Shown in pieces: positions 52,512 through 61,893 of a stretch of 64,000 nt of DNA. The stretch's first letter is position 1. Each line of letters begins with the position of its first letter. Source of the DNA: Sphingobacterium corticibacterium (GTDB lineage Bacteria > Bacteroidota > Bacteroidia > Sphingobacteriales > Sphingobacteriaceae); the NCBI RefSeq assembly GCF_004208525.1, contig NZ_SGIT01000005.1:1-64000 (forward strand). The letters are read 5' to 3'. Under the pieces are notes generated by a model, which ran no database searches, had not been told where the DNA came from, and saw only the letters and a program-made list of their open reading frames with translations. A program made the translations under genes and the position numbers.

Positions 52512-53837
52512 TTACGTTACAAACTGCAATGAAAACGTACTTCCTTTTCCTTCTTCACTTTCCACAAAGAGGTTTCCTTTGTGCAGAAGCATAATCTGCT
52601 TACTAAGGGTTAGTCCTACCCCACTGCCCGATTTCTTGGTCGTGAAAAATGGTGTAAATATCTGCTCCTGAATATCGGGAGACATCCCTCGCCCGTTATC
52701 TTGAATTTTGATAACCACGTGGTCATCTCTTTTCAACCCCGCTATACTGATATAGGGCTCAGCACAATCTTTAACCGCTTCCATCGCGTTGAGCAACAGA
52801 TTAATCAAAGCCTGTTCCACTAAGTTAATATCCGCGCGAAGAAACAAACGTGTATCCTTCAAAATGATATCCAAATCGATTTTTTTTTGCAGCAGTGTAG
52901 GTTCAAGCAACTGATATATACTTTCGAACAGCACCTTTAACTGTATATCTACAAAATTAGGTTGATCTACCTTATTGATCAGCCGATAACTCTTAGCGAA
53001 TTGTAAAAGCCCCTCACTGCGTCGTTTTATAGTATAGATGCCAAGTTTAACGTCTTCTGTATCTTCCTCACCATATCCTTCTTCTAATCGAGCGTGCAAC
53101 GTTTCTGCTAGCGAGCTGATGGGCGCAATCGAATTCATAATTTCATGCGTCAATACCCGTAATAATTTATGCCAAGCCTTGGTTTCCGTTTCGTCTATCG
53201 CTTCATTTATATTTTGATAAACGACAATCCGAAATGTTCCTTCCTGCGTAGAAAAAGTAGAACCATGCATCAGCAATTTAATCTTTCCGATAGCAAAGCT
53301 CACCGATTCGACCTGTTGCTTTCCGAGCTTCATATGGATTGTTTTTTCATACAAATCTGGATGACGTTTCATCAAACCACGGATATTTCCAATGTGCGGC
53401 GTTCGAAAGAGTTGTTTAAACGCATCATTGATCCACATCACTTTTCCGGTATTCTCCTGGTAGAAAATAATAGCAGAATCCAACATATTAAGAACCTTAT
53501 TAAGATACTGATGCTGGATTTCCTTGTCCATGCTGATACGTTTATACACATCGTTAATAGCATTGAATGCTGCGAACAATCTGCCCTCAACGGATTTCGG
53601 ATGTCTGATGACAAATCGTCGGGTAAAATCTCTATAGCGTACTGCCTCAGCGAAATCGAGTACTTCTTCGACTAATTTTCGCTGTTTACCCAACCACCGA
53701 AACGCGAGCATAAAAAGCACTATAAAGCTTATCGTAGCAGGCAAATACCATTTCTGAAAGAATAGGTAAGCTGTCCCTACCGCGACTGATATTAAGAACA
53801 ATGTGTTCCAGAAGAAGAAATCCCGCAGTCGCCCCAT
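52512..53837 (-). CDS. NtrY-like sensor histidine kinase
   Basis: A 441-residue membrane kinase: two transmembrane segments (about 11-27 and 31-49) with almost no external loop, a HAMP-like stretch, a PAS domain (about 110-210), the phospho-acceptor helix with H231 in LTHEIMNSIAPI, and an ATPase domain with the N box NLLLNAMEAV and G box DNGRGMSP. The very short external part suggests a membrane or cytosolic signal. It pairs with the NtrC-type regulator 4 bp upstream; both follow tolC on the same strand. Confidence 0.92.
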   Translation of the reverse strand: MGRLRDFFFWNTLFLISVAVGTAYLFFQKWYLPATISFIVLFMLAFRWLGKQRKLVEEVLDFAEAVRYRDFTRRFVIRHPKSVEGRLFAAFNAINDVYKRISMDKEIQHQYLNKVLNMLDSAIIFYQENTGKVMWINDAFKQLFRTPHIGNIRGLMKRHPDLYEKTIHMKLGKQQVESVSFAIGKIKLLMHGSTFSTQEGTFRIVVYQNINEAIDETETKAWHKLLRVLTHEIMNSIAPISSLAETLHARLEEGYGEEDTEDVKLGIYTIKRRSEGLLQFAKSYRLINKVDQPNFVDIQLKVLFESIYQLLEPTLLQKKIDLDIILKDTRLFLRADINLVEQALINLLLNAMEAVKDCAEPYISIAGLKRDDHVVIKIQDNGRGMSPDIQEQIFTPFFTTKKSGSGVGLTLSKQIMLLHKGNLFVESEEGKGSTFSLQFVT

Positions 53838-53841
53838 GTTA

Positions 53842-55212
53842 TCAGATATTATATTTCTCCATACGCCTATACAAAGCCGCGCGCGTCAATCCCAACTCAC
53901 GCGCTGCTTTGCTGATATTGCCATTATAACGTTCGATTGCAGATTGAATGGCATGACGCTCCATCTCCTCTAGACTCTGATTAGCATAAGCAGGCTCACG
54001 CAATATACTGCTTTCCTGGACCGCCTGCTCAATTGGAGAAAATAAAATGTCGTTATCCTGTATACTGCGTTGCTCCGCCATAATAACGGCGCGCTCGATA
54101 CTATATTGAAGTTCGCGGACATTACCTGGGAAATGGTAGGTTTTTAGTTTTTGGATAGCATTGCGCTCAAAACCCTCCATATGCTTATGATATTTTCGGT
54201 TATAGAAGTCCAGAAAGTGATTTGCCAATAACACAATATCCTCTCCCCGTTCTCTTAACGGTGGCACCTGTATCTCGACCGTGTTAATACGGTATATCAA
54301 ATCTTTACGAAATCTACTTTCGTCCGCCAATGCTTTTAAAGGAACATTGGTAGCGCTCAACAAGCGGATGTCTACCGAGATAGGCTGATAGGAACCTAAC
54401 GGCACGACCTGTCGATTTTGCAGAACACTCAATAGTTTTGCTTGCTGCTGTAGATTTATATTACCTATTTCGTCCAAAAACAACGTACCACCGTTTGCCG
54501 CCTCAAAACGTCCCTGTCTATCTTCTCTAGCGTCCGTAAAAGCACCTTTCTTGTAACCAAACAGCTCGCTTTCAAAAAGTGTTTCGGTCAATGCACCAAC
54601 ATCCACTTTAATATAGCCTTGTTTTTTTCGTAAAGAACGTTGGTGCAAAGCCTGCGCAATCAAGTCTTTTCCTGTTCCGTTCTCACCCAATATTAAAATA
54701 TTGGCATCCGTTGGCGCGACTTTATCTATCTTATACTGCAGATCTTCCATAATCGCCGAACGGCCAATCAAATCGTTGTCTTGACGAATCGCCGGCAAGA
54801 TCGTTTGCTCGCGTCCTTTTATTGGCTTAGTTTCCTCGAAAATGGTCTCCAATGTCTGCAACAGATGTTCATTCTGCCAAGGCTTTACAATAAAATCAGA
54901 AGCTCCCTGTTTGAGTGATCGCACGGCAAGGTCGACCGCACCATACGCTGTAATCATCACCACCTTAACATGCGGATACCTGCTTTTGATTTTCCCCAAC
55001 CAAAACAACCCCTCGTTACCCGTATTGATAGCGCTCTTAAAATTCATATCTAACAACACCAAATCAATAACGTTCCGTTCCAACGTACGAAGGATATTTT
55101 CAGGATTGGACTCGACTATGACTTGCTTTACTTTCGGTCTTAGTAAAATGCGAACGGCCGTTAGCAAATCCTGGTCGTCATCAACGACTAAAATGGAAGT
55201 TTTTTTCATCAC
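53842..55212 (-). CDS. NtrC-type sigma-54-dependent response regulator
   Basis: A 456-residue regulator: receiver domain with phospho-acceptor D55 and acidic DDD 11-13, AAA+ domain with Walker A GENGTGKD 176-183 and Walker B TLFLDEIG 243-250, and a C-terminal Fis-type helix-turn-helix (about 430-456). The sigma-54 contact loop, normally GAFTGA, is GAFTDA at 223-228; Asp at this position is a variant. It is likely to activate the neighbouring export genes from sigma-54 promoters when phosphorylated by the kinase encoded 4 bp downstream. Start 27 bp after the tolC stop. Confidence 0.93.
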   Translation of the reverse strand: MMKKTSILVVDDDQDLLTAVRILLRPKVKQVIVESNPENILRTLERNVIDLVLLDMNFKSAINTGNEGLFWLGKIKSRYPHVKVVMITAYGAVDLAVRSLKQGASDFIVKPWQNEHLLQTLETIFEETKPIKGREQTILPAIRQDNDLIGRSAIMEDLQYKIDKVAPTDANILILGENGTGKDLIAQALHQRSLRKKQGYIKVDVGALTETLFESELFGYKKGAFTDAREDRQGRFEAANGGTLFLDEIGNINLQQQAKLLSVLQNRQVVPLGSYQPISVDIRLLSATNVPLKALADESRFRKDLIYRINTVEIQVPPLRERGEDIVLLANHFLDFYNRKYHKHMEGFERNAIQKLKTYHFPGNVRELQYSIERAVIMAEQRSIQDNDILFSPIEQAVQESSILREPAYANQSLEEMERHAIQSAIERYNGNISKAARELGLTRAALYRRMEKYNI

Positions 55213-55239
55213 AAACCTATGGTAACCTATCTTTTTACA

Positions 55240-56565
55240 TTACAAATCTAATGTTCCTGCGTAATAATCATTGATATATTTTTGCATTATCCACGCGTAT
55301 TGTTTAATCACCAACGCATTTCTAGTATTGTCCAGCTTGTTTTTTGCCGTTAGAAATACCACAGAGTTACTATTTCCGGCATCAAAATGCACTTGTGCTA
55401 TGCGAAAAGCTTCTTGATAGCTTTGCGCTTGTTCGCGTAGGTTATTCACATTTTCTCGCAATGTTTTCATACTAAACACCGCTTTCGCCGTTTGTTCCCG
55501 TAAAGCGTTTTCTTGGATTTCCCGTTCCCATTTTACCTCATCCAAATCTAATTTTGCCAATTTCACTTGTGTTCTTACCCTCATTTTGCTAAAAATCGGA
55601 ATGCGTAAGCTCAACGAAATACCTTTTGCGGGGTAGTTTCTAAACTGTTGCCAATAATTAAACCCAGACTCATCAATACTCGAGAAACGAGACTGAATGG
55701 AAGCTGACAATGATAGAGATGGGTAATAATCAGATTTTATCATTTTTACTTGTTGCTGAGCTTCCTTGATACGCCAATCCAACGCCTTAAATTGTGGTAA
55801 GACATTCATCGCTGTATGATATAGCTGAGCATCGGAATAACGTTTCTGATCAATAGAGAATGGTAATGGTTCGAGTTCTGGCAATTCATCAACAGCGCGG
55901 TTCAGTAAAGCCGCTAAACGCAATCGCCGATCGTACAACGCTTGTTTGTTTGTCTCCAATAGATTTTGATCGGTACGTAATTGCCCTTTTAGGTCATAGA
56001 AGTCTCCGGGATCAGCCGCCCCCTCCCGCTGCATAATCTCCATACGATCTATATTTTCCTGCGTTACAGCCAATTGTCCCTCCGTCTGCCTTAACATATC
56101 CTGTGCCGTCAATACCAATACGTACGCTTCTATTACATCCAATTTCAATTCATTCACCGCCCCTTCAAATTCAAATTTTCCGGCTTCCAAGGCACTCGCC
56201 CTACGCCGGATGTCATGCAAAATTTGGAATCCATTGAATAGGGGTGCATTAAGATAAAGCGACTGCCCCCCGGAGAAAAAGCTCGTGTTCACAAATTGAT
56301 TGGTCGTAGCATTAACGCTTCTTCCTTCATTGTATCCATGGTTTATATTTCCTTCCAAAGATGGTAATCGATTATAGCGCGCTTGTTTATAATTTATCTG
56401 ATGTCGATATACATTTAATTCCGTCTGTTTCAATGTTGGGTTATTCTCGACTGCCAATCGCACGCATTCGGCTAGAGACAAATTGCTGTACGTTTGTCCC
56501 ATTACCGAAATGGCACTACTATAAGTAATTATAAACACAACAATAAGGATAGCACAATTCTTCAT
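55240..56565 (-). CDS. TolC-family outer-membrane efflux protein
   Basis: A 441-residue channel subunit with signal peptide (cleavage near GQ, residues 23-24). Two repeats of the outer-membrane efflux protein family are visible: LSLAECVRLAVENNPTLKQTELNVYRHQINYKQARYNRLPSL at the start and a second long coiled-coil half from about residue 240, with the typical LSLRIPIFSKMRVRTQVKLA and the FDAGNSNSVVFLTAKNKLDNTRNALV ending. It can serve as the outer channel for the adaptor and ABC proteins encoded divergently. First gene of tolC-regulator-kinase on the minus strand. Confidence 0.92.
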   Translation of the reverse strand: MKNCAILIVVFIITYSSAISVMGQTYSNLSLAECVRLAVENNPTLKQTELNVYRHQINYKQARYNRLPSLEGNINHGYNEGRSVNATTNQFVNTSFFSGGQSLYLNAPLFNGFQILHDIRRRASALEAGKFEFEGAVNELKLDVIEAYVLVLTAQDMLRQTEGQLAVTQENIDRMEIMQREGAADPGDFYDLKGQLRTDQNLLETNKQALYDRRLRLAALLNRAVDELPELEPLPFSIDQKRYSDAQLYHTAMNVLPQFKALDWRIKEAQQQVKMIKSDYYPSLSLSASIQSRFSSIDESGFNYWQQFRNYPAKGISLSLRIPIFSKMRVRTQVKLAKLDLDEVKWEREIQENALREQTAKAVFSMKTLRENVNNLREQAQSYQEAFRIAQVHFDAGNSNSVVFLTAKNKLDNTRNALVIKQYAWIMQKYINDYYAGTLDL

Positions 56566-56587
56566 TCACAAAATTTTCCTTATCCTT

Positions 56588-56604
56588 TCCATAGCGCATG
56601 CCAA
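56588..56604 (-). promoter_or_regulatory. Possible sigma-54-like element upstream of tolC
   Basis: Minus strand TTGGCAT (56604-56598), 5 nt, ATGGA (56592-56588). The -24 part fits TTGGCAC in six of seven positions; the -12 part fits TTGCA poorly. It ends 22 bp before the tolC ATG. Weak on its own. Confidence 0.3.
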
Positions 56605-56699
56605 AAACATAACAACTTATAATAGAATACAATATGAAAGAGACAAATAGCCACGTGTCCGCTATCGAACAGTTGTTGTTCACCAACGAACATGAACCG

Positions 56700-57110
56700 A
56701 GTCCTTCATTTTTTTGTCTTGACACAAAAAAACGAAGCAAAAAAAAGTCAAGACTGGCTAGGTTCCGCTACCTTTACTTGTCCATTCCTAAACAGAATGA
56801 AACTCCCTTCGGTCAAACAGCATTCTGTTTTTAACGGAATAGCCGGCGTAAAACTGGCCGCGGAACAATGCTAGGTCGTTTTACTCCGCGAAAGCGCGAA
56901 GCAATATAAATTGCATAGATTACGCATTGCAGTATCCCTTCCTTAACACTAAAGGTCGCCTCAAAAGCTTTGGCAAATGTAGAAATACCAATTTTGCACT
57001 ATCTCCAATGCCAAAGGTTTTCAGCGACGAGATTTATGGATTCGTGTTTGTTTTAGTATCCATGAGCTCGCTTCGCTCGGTTTTGGTTCTTTTTTACGGA
57101 AAAAAAGAAC
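56700..57110. repeat. Intergenic element with three stem-loops between tolC and the adaptor gene
   Basis: The 918-bp region 56566-57483 has no convincing gene. It contains stem-loops at 56704-56737 (CTTCATTTTTTTGT against ACAAAAAAACGAAG, 13 of 14 pairs), 56790-56830 (AAACAGAATG/CATTCTGTTT, perfect) and 57086-57110 (GTTCTTTTTT against AAAAAAGAAC). It also has an 8-bp inverted pair GTCTTGAC/GTCAAGAC at 56716 and 56747. The text resembles non-coding repeats I recognise from other Sphingobacteriaceae and Pedobacter intergenic regions; that memory could not be checked. Boundaries are approximate. Confidence 0.5.
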
Positions 57111-57428
57111 ATACAAGTATTATTTCCGATTATTAAATAACAATTTCCTTTTGCGTTACATTTTGTTTGGAATGTTTCTAAATAACCCCCATCTTTACAG
57201 CAGTTTAAAATCATTCTAAATAATGTCATAAACAAAAATACACTTTTCTATTTCTCTCTCTATTTCTACTGGCTTCCCTGCTCTCCTCAATTAGCATGGG
57301 AGCCGTAGAAATTTTCTTTTTACATACACTTGCATTCCCTGTTCGCCACCGAACAGCAGACTGTTCGGATATGAACACCTTTCATCAAACAAACAAATTA
57401 AAAAACTGTAAATAAACATCTTATAATA

Positions 57429-57444
57429 TTGGCATAGCATTGTA
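57429..57444 (+). promoter_or_regulatory. Possible sigma-54-like element upstream of the adaptor gene
   Basis: TTGGCAT at 57429-57435 followed after 4 nt by TTGTA (57440-57444). The -24-like box is the same heptamer as upstream of tolC, but the spacing is 1 nt short of the sigma-54 standard. It lies 40 bp before the adaptor ATG. Confidence 0.3.
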
Positions 57445-57483
57445 TAGGTAAAAACTACACAAACATAATTTCTAATTTTTTAA

Positions 57484-58734
57484 ATGGACAGGCCAATACA
57501 ACAGAAGAAATGGAATAGTAAACGGATTTTAACACTCGTGGGTGTTGTTGGAATTATCACCTTGATAGGAGCCAGTTATTATTTCACCAGTGGAAACAGC
57601 CGTTTGAATGTTGATGCCGACCGCATCAGTATCGTCGAGGTCAAAGAGGGCACCTTTCAAGAATTTATTCCTATTAATGGAACGGTGCTTCCTATTAGCA
57701 GTATCTATTTAGATGCATCTGTCGGTGGGCGTGTAGACGAAAAGTTTGTGGAAGATGGGGCTGTGCTAAAAAAAGGGGATCCCATTATGCGCCTGGCAAA
57801 TACAGACCAGGAACTGAGTTTGGTACAACAGGAAACACAGGTCCTTAATTTATTAACGCAGGCACAAATTGCACGTACTAATGCCGAACAAATGTCTATT
57901 AATAGCCGTAACCAAATGGCGGATGTACAGCAGGCATTCCGCGAAGCGGAACGTGTGTACAATTTAAACCAAAAACTATATAAAGAGAAAGCTATTGGTT
58001 CGCAGGAATACGAAAAATCGGTTAACGAATATAATTATCAAAAGCAACGTGTAACATTGACCAAACAAATCCTCCGGCAAGATTCCATTTCCAACAACCA
58101 GAAAGCGCTGCAAGATCAAAAGACTTACGAACGTACACAAAGCGCATTGGATCTCATGCGTAAGAAAGTAGACGATCTTATTGTGCGCGCACCGGTAGAC
58201 GGACAGCTAACATCTTTTGACGCTGAAATCGGTCAAAATAAAAATGCTGGCGAGCGGCTCGGGCAAATAGATGTCTTGACAGGTTTTAAAGTACGTGCTG
58301 ACATTGATGAACATTACATCAATCGTATCTTTACCGAACAAATAGGTGAATTTACGTTGAGTGGGAAAGTCTATAAGCTGAAAATCAAAAAAGTGTACAC
58401 ACAAGTTACGAATGGACGCTTTCAAGTCGATATGGAGTTTGATGGAGAAACACCTTCCAGCGTACGTCGCGGACAGACTTTACAAATCCGGTTGGCTTTG
58501 AGCGATGAAACAAAGGCGTTATTATTAACAAAAGGAGGTTTCTATCAACAGACAGGCGGAAACTGGATTTTCAAACTGGATAAGAACGGGAATACTGCCT
58601 ATCGGGCGGATATACAACTTGGCAGACAGAATCCAGAATACTACGAAATAATTGGCGGTTTACAACCCGGCGACAAAGTTATTGTATCGAGTTACGAAAC
58701 ATACGATAAGATACAGGAATTGAATGTTAAATAG
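57484..58734 (+). CDS. Periplasmic adaptor (HlyD/MacA-type membrane fusion protein)
   Basis: A 416-residue adaptor anchored by one N-terminal transmembrane segment (about 16-35), with no lipobox. A lipoyl-like half (GTVLPISSIYLDASVGGRVDEKFVEDGAVLKKGDPIMRLAN) precedes a long coiled-coil hairpin (about 105-240; Gln/Asn-rich helices) and the second lipoyl half VDDLIVRAPVDGQLTSFDAEIGQ, then beta-barrel and membrane-proximal domains ending GGLQPGDKVIVSSYE. It joins an inner-membrane ABC transporter to a TolC channel. The ABC ATPase gene follows 58 bp later. Confidence 0.92.
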   Translation: MDRPIQQKKWNSKRILTLVGVVGIITLIGASYYFTSGNSRLNVDADRISIVEVKEGTFQEFIPINGTVLPISSIYLDASVGGRVDEKFVEDGAVLKKGDPIMRLANTDQELSLVQQETQVLNLLTQAQIARTNAEQMSINSRNQMADVQQAFREAERVYNLNQKLYKEKAIGSQEYEKSVNEYNYQKQRVTLTKQILRQDSISNNQKALQDQKTYERTQSALDLMRKKVDDLIVRAPVDGQLTSFDAEIGQNKNAGERLGQIDVLTGFKVRADIDEHYINRIFTEQIGEFTLSGKVYKLKIKKVYTQVTNGRFQVDMEFDGETPSSVRRGQTLQIRLALSDETKALLLTKGGFYQQTGGNWIFKLDKNGNTAYRADIQLGRQNPEYYEIIGGLQPGDKVIVSSYETYDKIQELNVK

Positions 58735-58792
58735 GACTATAAAGATTGTAAAGATAAACCCACAGCGGGCTACAAAGTAAATCATATACATC

Positions 58793-59470
58793 ATGATAAA
58801 AATAACAAACCTACAAAAATACTACCGCACCGAAGAAGTAGAAACAGTTGCGTTGAATAACGTAAACATTCACGTAAAAGAAGGTGAATTTGTGGCTGTC
58901 ATGGGGCCTTCGGGTTGTGGCAAATCAACCCTCTTGAATATTGTTGGGTTATTAGACGATCTGGACGAAGGAAGTTATTTATTCAACGGTACCGAGGTCG
59001 CTAAATTCAAGGAGAGTAATCGTTCTAACCTGCGGAAACATAACATTGGCTTCGTATTCCAAAGCTTTAACCTGATCGATGAACTGACCGTATTTGAAAA
59101 TGTAGAACTTCCTCTAGTTTACACGAAAGTACCAGCTGCGGAACGCAAACGCCGTGTAGAAGAGGTATTGGAAAAAGTACAGATTATGCATCGACGCAAC
59201 CACTTTCCGCAACAGCTATCAGGAGGTCAACAGCAGCGTGTTGCGGTTGCGCGGGCGGTTGTCAACAATCCGAAACTCATCTTAGCCGATGAGCCGACCG
59301 GTAATCTTGATTCGAACAACGGTAACGAGGTCATGCAGCTATTGACCGAATTGAATGAAGCCGGTACGACCATCGTCATGGTAACACACAGTGAACACGA
59401 TGCTAAATTCGCCGACCGTGTTATACGGATGCTGGACGGGCAGGTCATTATGGAAACAGCGCACGTATAA
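58793..59470 (+). CDS. ABC transporter ATPase (MacB/LolD type)
   Basis: A 225-residue nucleotide-binding subunit. Walker A GPSGCGKST 38-46, Q-loop VFQSFNLIDELTVFENVELPL around 88-108, signature LSGGQQQR 142-149, Walker B LILADEPTG 162-170 and switch His in VTHSEHD. It belongs to the MacB/FtsE/LolD class that powers mechanotransmission instead of substrate translocation through the membrane. It pairs with the permeases downstream; the first starts 9 bp later. Confidence 0.94.
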   Translation: MIKITNLQKYYRTEEVETVALNNVNIHVKEGEFVAVMGPSGCGKSTLLNIVGLLDDLDEGSYLFNGTEVAKFKESNRSNLRKHNIGFVFQSFNLIDELTVFENVELPLVYTKVPAAERKRRVEEVLEKVQIMHRRNHFPQQLSGGQQQRVAVARAVVNNPKLILADEPTGNLDSNNGNEVMQLLTELNEAGTTIVMVTHSEHDAKFADRVIRMLDGQVIMETAHV

Positions 59471-59479
59471 CCTCTCAAC

Positions 59480-61870
59480 TTGTCCATCATGATAAAGAAC
59501 CATTTCAAAATAGCGTGGAGAAACCTTCTGAAAAACAAAGGAAATTCCACTATCAATATTTTCGGTTTAGCTTTGGGTATGGGCATATCGCTCATTATAG
59601 GCTTATGGATTAGCTCGGAAGTACAATATGATCGCTTTTATTCGAAAACGGATCGCATATCTCAAGTATACACACGCGATACATTTGAGGGCAAATCCCA
59701 TACTTGGGGAGGTACACCCGCTGTGTTAGGTCCCATCCTCAAACAGGAACATCCGGAGATAGAAGAAGTCGTTAGAACTGCCACGGTCGACCATCTTCTC
59801 CATAACGATGAAAAACGCTTTAAAGCCTCCGGTATAGTCAGTGATCCTGGATTTTTCACCATATTTGATTTTTCTTTTTTAGCAGGCAATCCGGAGAATG
59901 TTCTCCTAAAACCAGATGCAATTGTAATAACGGAATCCTTAGCAAAAAAGATGTTCGGGCATACCGATGTAATAGGAAGAATAGTAAAAATAGACACCTT
60001 GGCTTCCATGGCCGTCCAAGGTGTTATTCAGGATATTCCTTATAATTCTATATTCCGGGGAAATGAATTTTTCTGTTCATGGGATCTGTTGAAGATCACG
60101 GGCTGGATAATTAACGACAATTGGACAAACTATAATCACGAGACATATGCCCTATTGAAAGAGGGAGTTTCGCTATCTTCCACCAATCAAAATATTGCTA
60201 ATCTTGTCAAGAATCACACCAACAATCAAGTAAAAGCGAGTATTTATCTCTATCCGGCAAACCGTTGGCATCTATATAATAAATCGGAGAATGGGAAAAT
60301 GGTAGCTGGCACTATCATCACCTTACGGATGTTCGCTTTGATCGGGTTATTCATCCTCCTCATCGCATGCATTAATTTCATTAATCTCAGCACCGCAGGG
60401 GCCGAAAGACGAGCAAAAGAGGTCGGCGTACGAAAAGTCGTCGGTGCACCGAAGAAAATGCTTATCCAGCAGTTCCTATTGGAATCCTTTCTGATAACAC
60501 TCTTAGCGGGTAGTATAGCACTGTTACTTACAGCGGTAGGATTACCTTTTTTCAACACCCTTATCAACGGCGATATCCGTATCAGTGACCAACCTATTGT
60601 TTTTTGGGGACTTCTCGTAACCGTCATCGTTATCGCTACCCTCGGTGCGGGTATATATCCTGCTTTTGTACTATCTGCTTTCGAACCCATCAGAACCCTA
60701 AAGGGCAATCTGGTGTCGGCCAAGGGAAATTTCAAACCGCGGAAGGTATTGGTAACATTACAGTTTACCATTTCCATCTGTTTAGGCATCTGCACCATTA
60801 TTATCAGCCAACAGATACGTCATGCACAGAACCGCGATAATGGTTATGATCAAAATAACCTGGTTTACGTAGCGCTAGAAGGTGATTTAAGAAAGAACTA
60901 TACCATAATACGCAACGAGCTGTTAAAGCACGGCGTTGCCAGCAGTGTGACAAAATCATTAGGCCGTATTACCGGCTATACAAGTAACAGTTGGGGGTAT
61001 TCCTGGCCCAATGCGCAACCGGAAGATTTCGATGTGACGTTCAATATTATGAGTACCGATACGGATTTTGGGCAAACGATGGGCATCAAACTGCTTAGCG
61101 GCAGAGATATTGATGTTTATACGCATCCCTCGGATTCCAATGCCGTATTACTGAACCAGAAGGCCGTGGAACGTATGCGGCTTATAAATCCGTTGGGTAC
61201 ACAAATTATAGAGGCCAAAGGAACGGAATACGAAACAACTTGGCATGTTGTGGGGGTAATAGAAGACTTTATACTGCAATCACCATATCAAGATATTGAG
61301 CCGATGATGGTAAAAGGCCCCGCCAGTTACTTTAGCTATATACATATCCGGTTAAATACGGCAAACAGTTTACTTTCCAATATGGATCAGCTCCAAGCGA
61401 TATTAAAAAAATACAATCCGGATTATCCGGTAGACATCCATTTCGCCGATGAAGCATATGCGCTGAAATTTAAACAACAAAAACGCACCGCGACTTTAAC
61501 AGCGTTATTCTCGGGGTTGGCCATTTTTATTGCTTGTTTGGGATTGTTCGGGTTGGTTTCCTTTGCGACAATACAGCGGCAAAAGGAAATTGGCATTCGA
61601 AAAGTATTGGGTGCTTCGGTCGCGGCGATTGCCACGATGCTGTCAAAAGACTTTTTAAAATTGGTTGTTCTGGCCATCATCATTGCCTCTCCTATTGCCT
61701 GGTGGATTATGAATCGATGGTTGCAGGATTTTGTTTATCGGATAGATATACGATGGTGGACATTTTTCTTCGCTGGTATGATCGCCATGTTAATTGCGCT
61801 GTTTACGGTAAGTACATTAGCCGTTAAGGCAGCACGAGCTAACCCGGTTGACAGTTTACGGGATGAGTAA
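59480..61870 (+). CDS. MacB/FtsX-type ABC permease (first)
   Basis: A 796-residue inner-membrane protein with the duplicated Bacteroidota layout. An N-terminal helix (about 20-40) is followed by a large periplasmic domain (MacB_PCD-like, to about 260), then a FtsX domain with three helices (about 280-420; NLSTAGAERRAKEVGVRKVVGA). A second periplasmic domain and a second FtsX domain (about 660-796; IQRQKEIGIRKVLGASVAAIATMLSKDF) complete it. Eight transmembrane segments in one chain give a full permease, so it may act alone or with the next gene product. Confidence 0.92.
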   Translation: MSIMIKNHFKIAWRNLLKNKGNSTINIFGLALGMGISLIIGLWISSEVQYDRFYSKTDRISQVYTRDTFEGKSHTWGGTPAVLGPILKQEHPEIEEVVRTATVDHLLHNDEKRFKASGIVSDPGFFTIFDFSFLAGNPENVLLKPDAIVITESLAKKMFGHTDVIGRIVKIDTLASMAVQGVIQDIPYNSIFRGNEFFCSWDLLKITGWIINDNWTNYNHETYALLKEGVSLSSTNQNIANLVKNHTNNQVKASIYLYPANRWHLYNKSENGKMVAGTIITLRMFALIGLFILLIACINFINLSTAGAERRAKEVGVRKVVGAPKKMLIQQFLLESFLITLLAGSIALLLTAVGLPFFNTLINGDIRISDQPIVFWGLLVTVIVIATLGAGIYPAFVLSAFEPIRTLKGNLVSAKGNFKPRKVLVTLQFTISICLGICTIIISQQIRHAQNRDNGYDQNNLVYVALEGDLRKNYTIIRNELLKHGVASSVTKSLGRITGYTSNSWGYSWPNAQPEDFDVTFNIMSTDTDFGQTMGIKLLSGRDIDVYTHPSDSNAVLLNQKAVERMRLINPLGTQIIEAKGTEYETTWHVVGVIEDFILQSPYQDIEPMMVKGPASYFSYIHIRLNTANSLLSNMDQLQAILKKYNPDYPVDIHFADEAYALKFKQQKRTATLTALFSGLAIFIACLGLFGLVSFATIQRQKEIGIRKVLGASVAAIATMLSKDFLKLVVLAIIIASPIAWWIMNRWLQDFVYRIDIRWWTFFFAGMIAMLIALFTVSTLAVKAARANPVDSLRDE

Positions 61871-61893
61871 TTGGATAATTTAAAGTATAAACC

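Noticed and set aside
56634..57235. Short frames in the tolC-adaptor intergenic region
   Set aside because: Their peptides follow A/T runs and stem-loops, overlap one another on both strands and match no family; the segment is better explained as a non-coding repeat.
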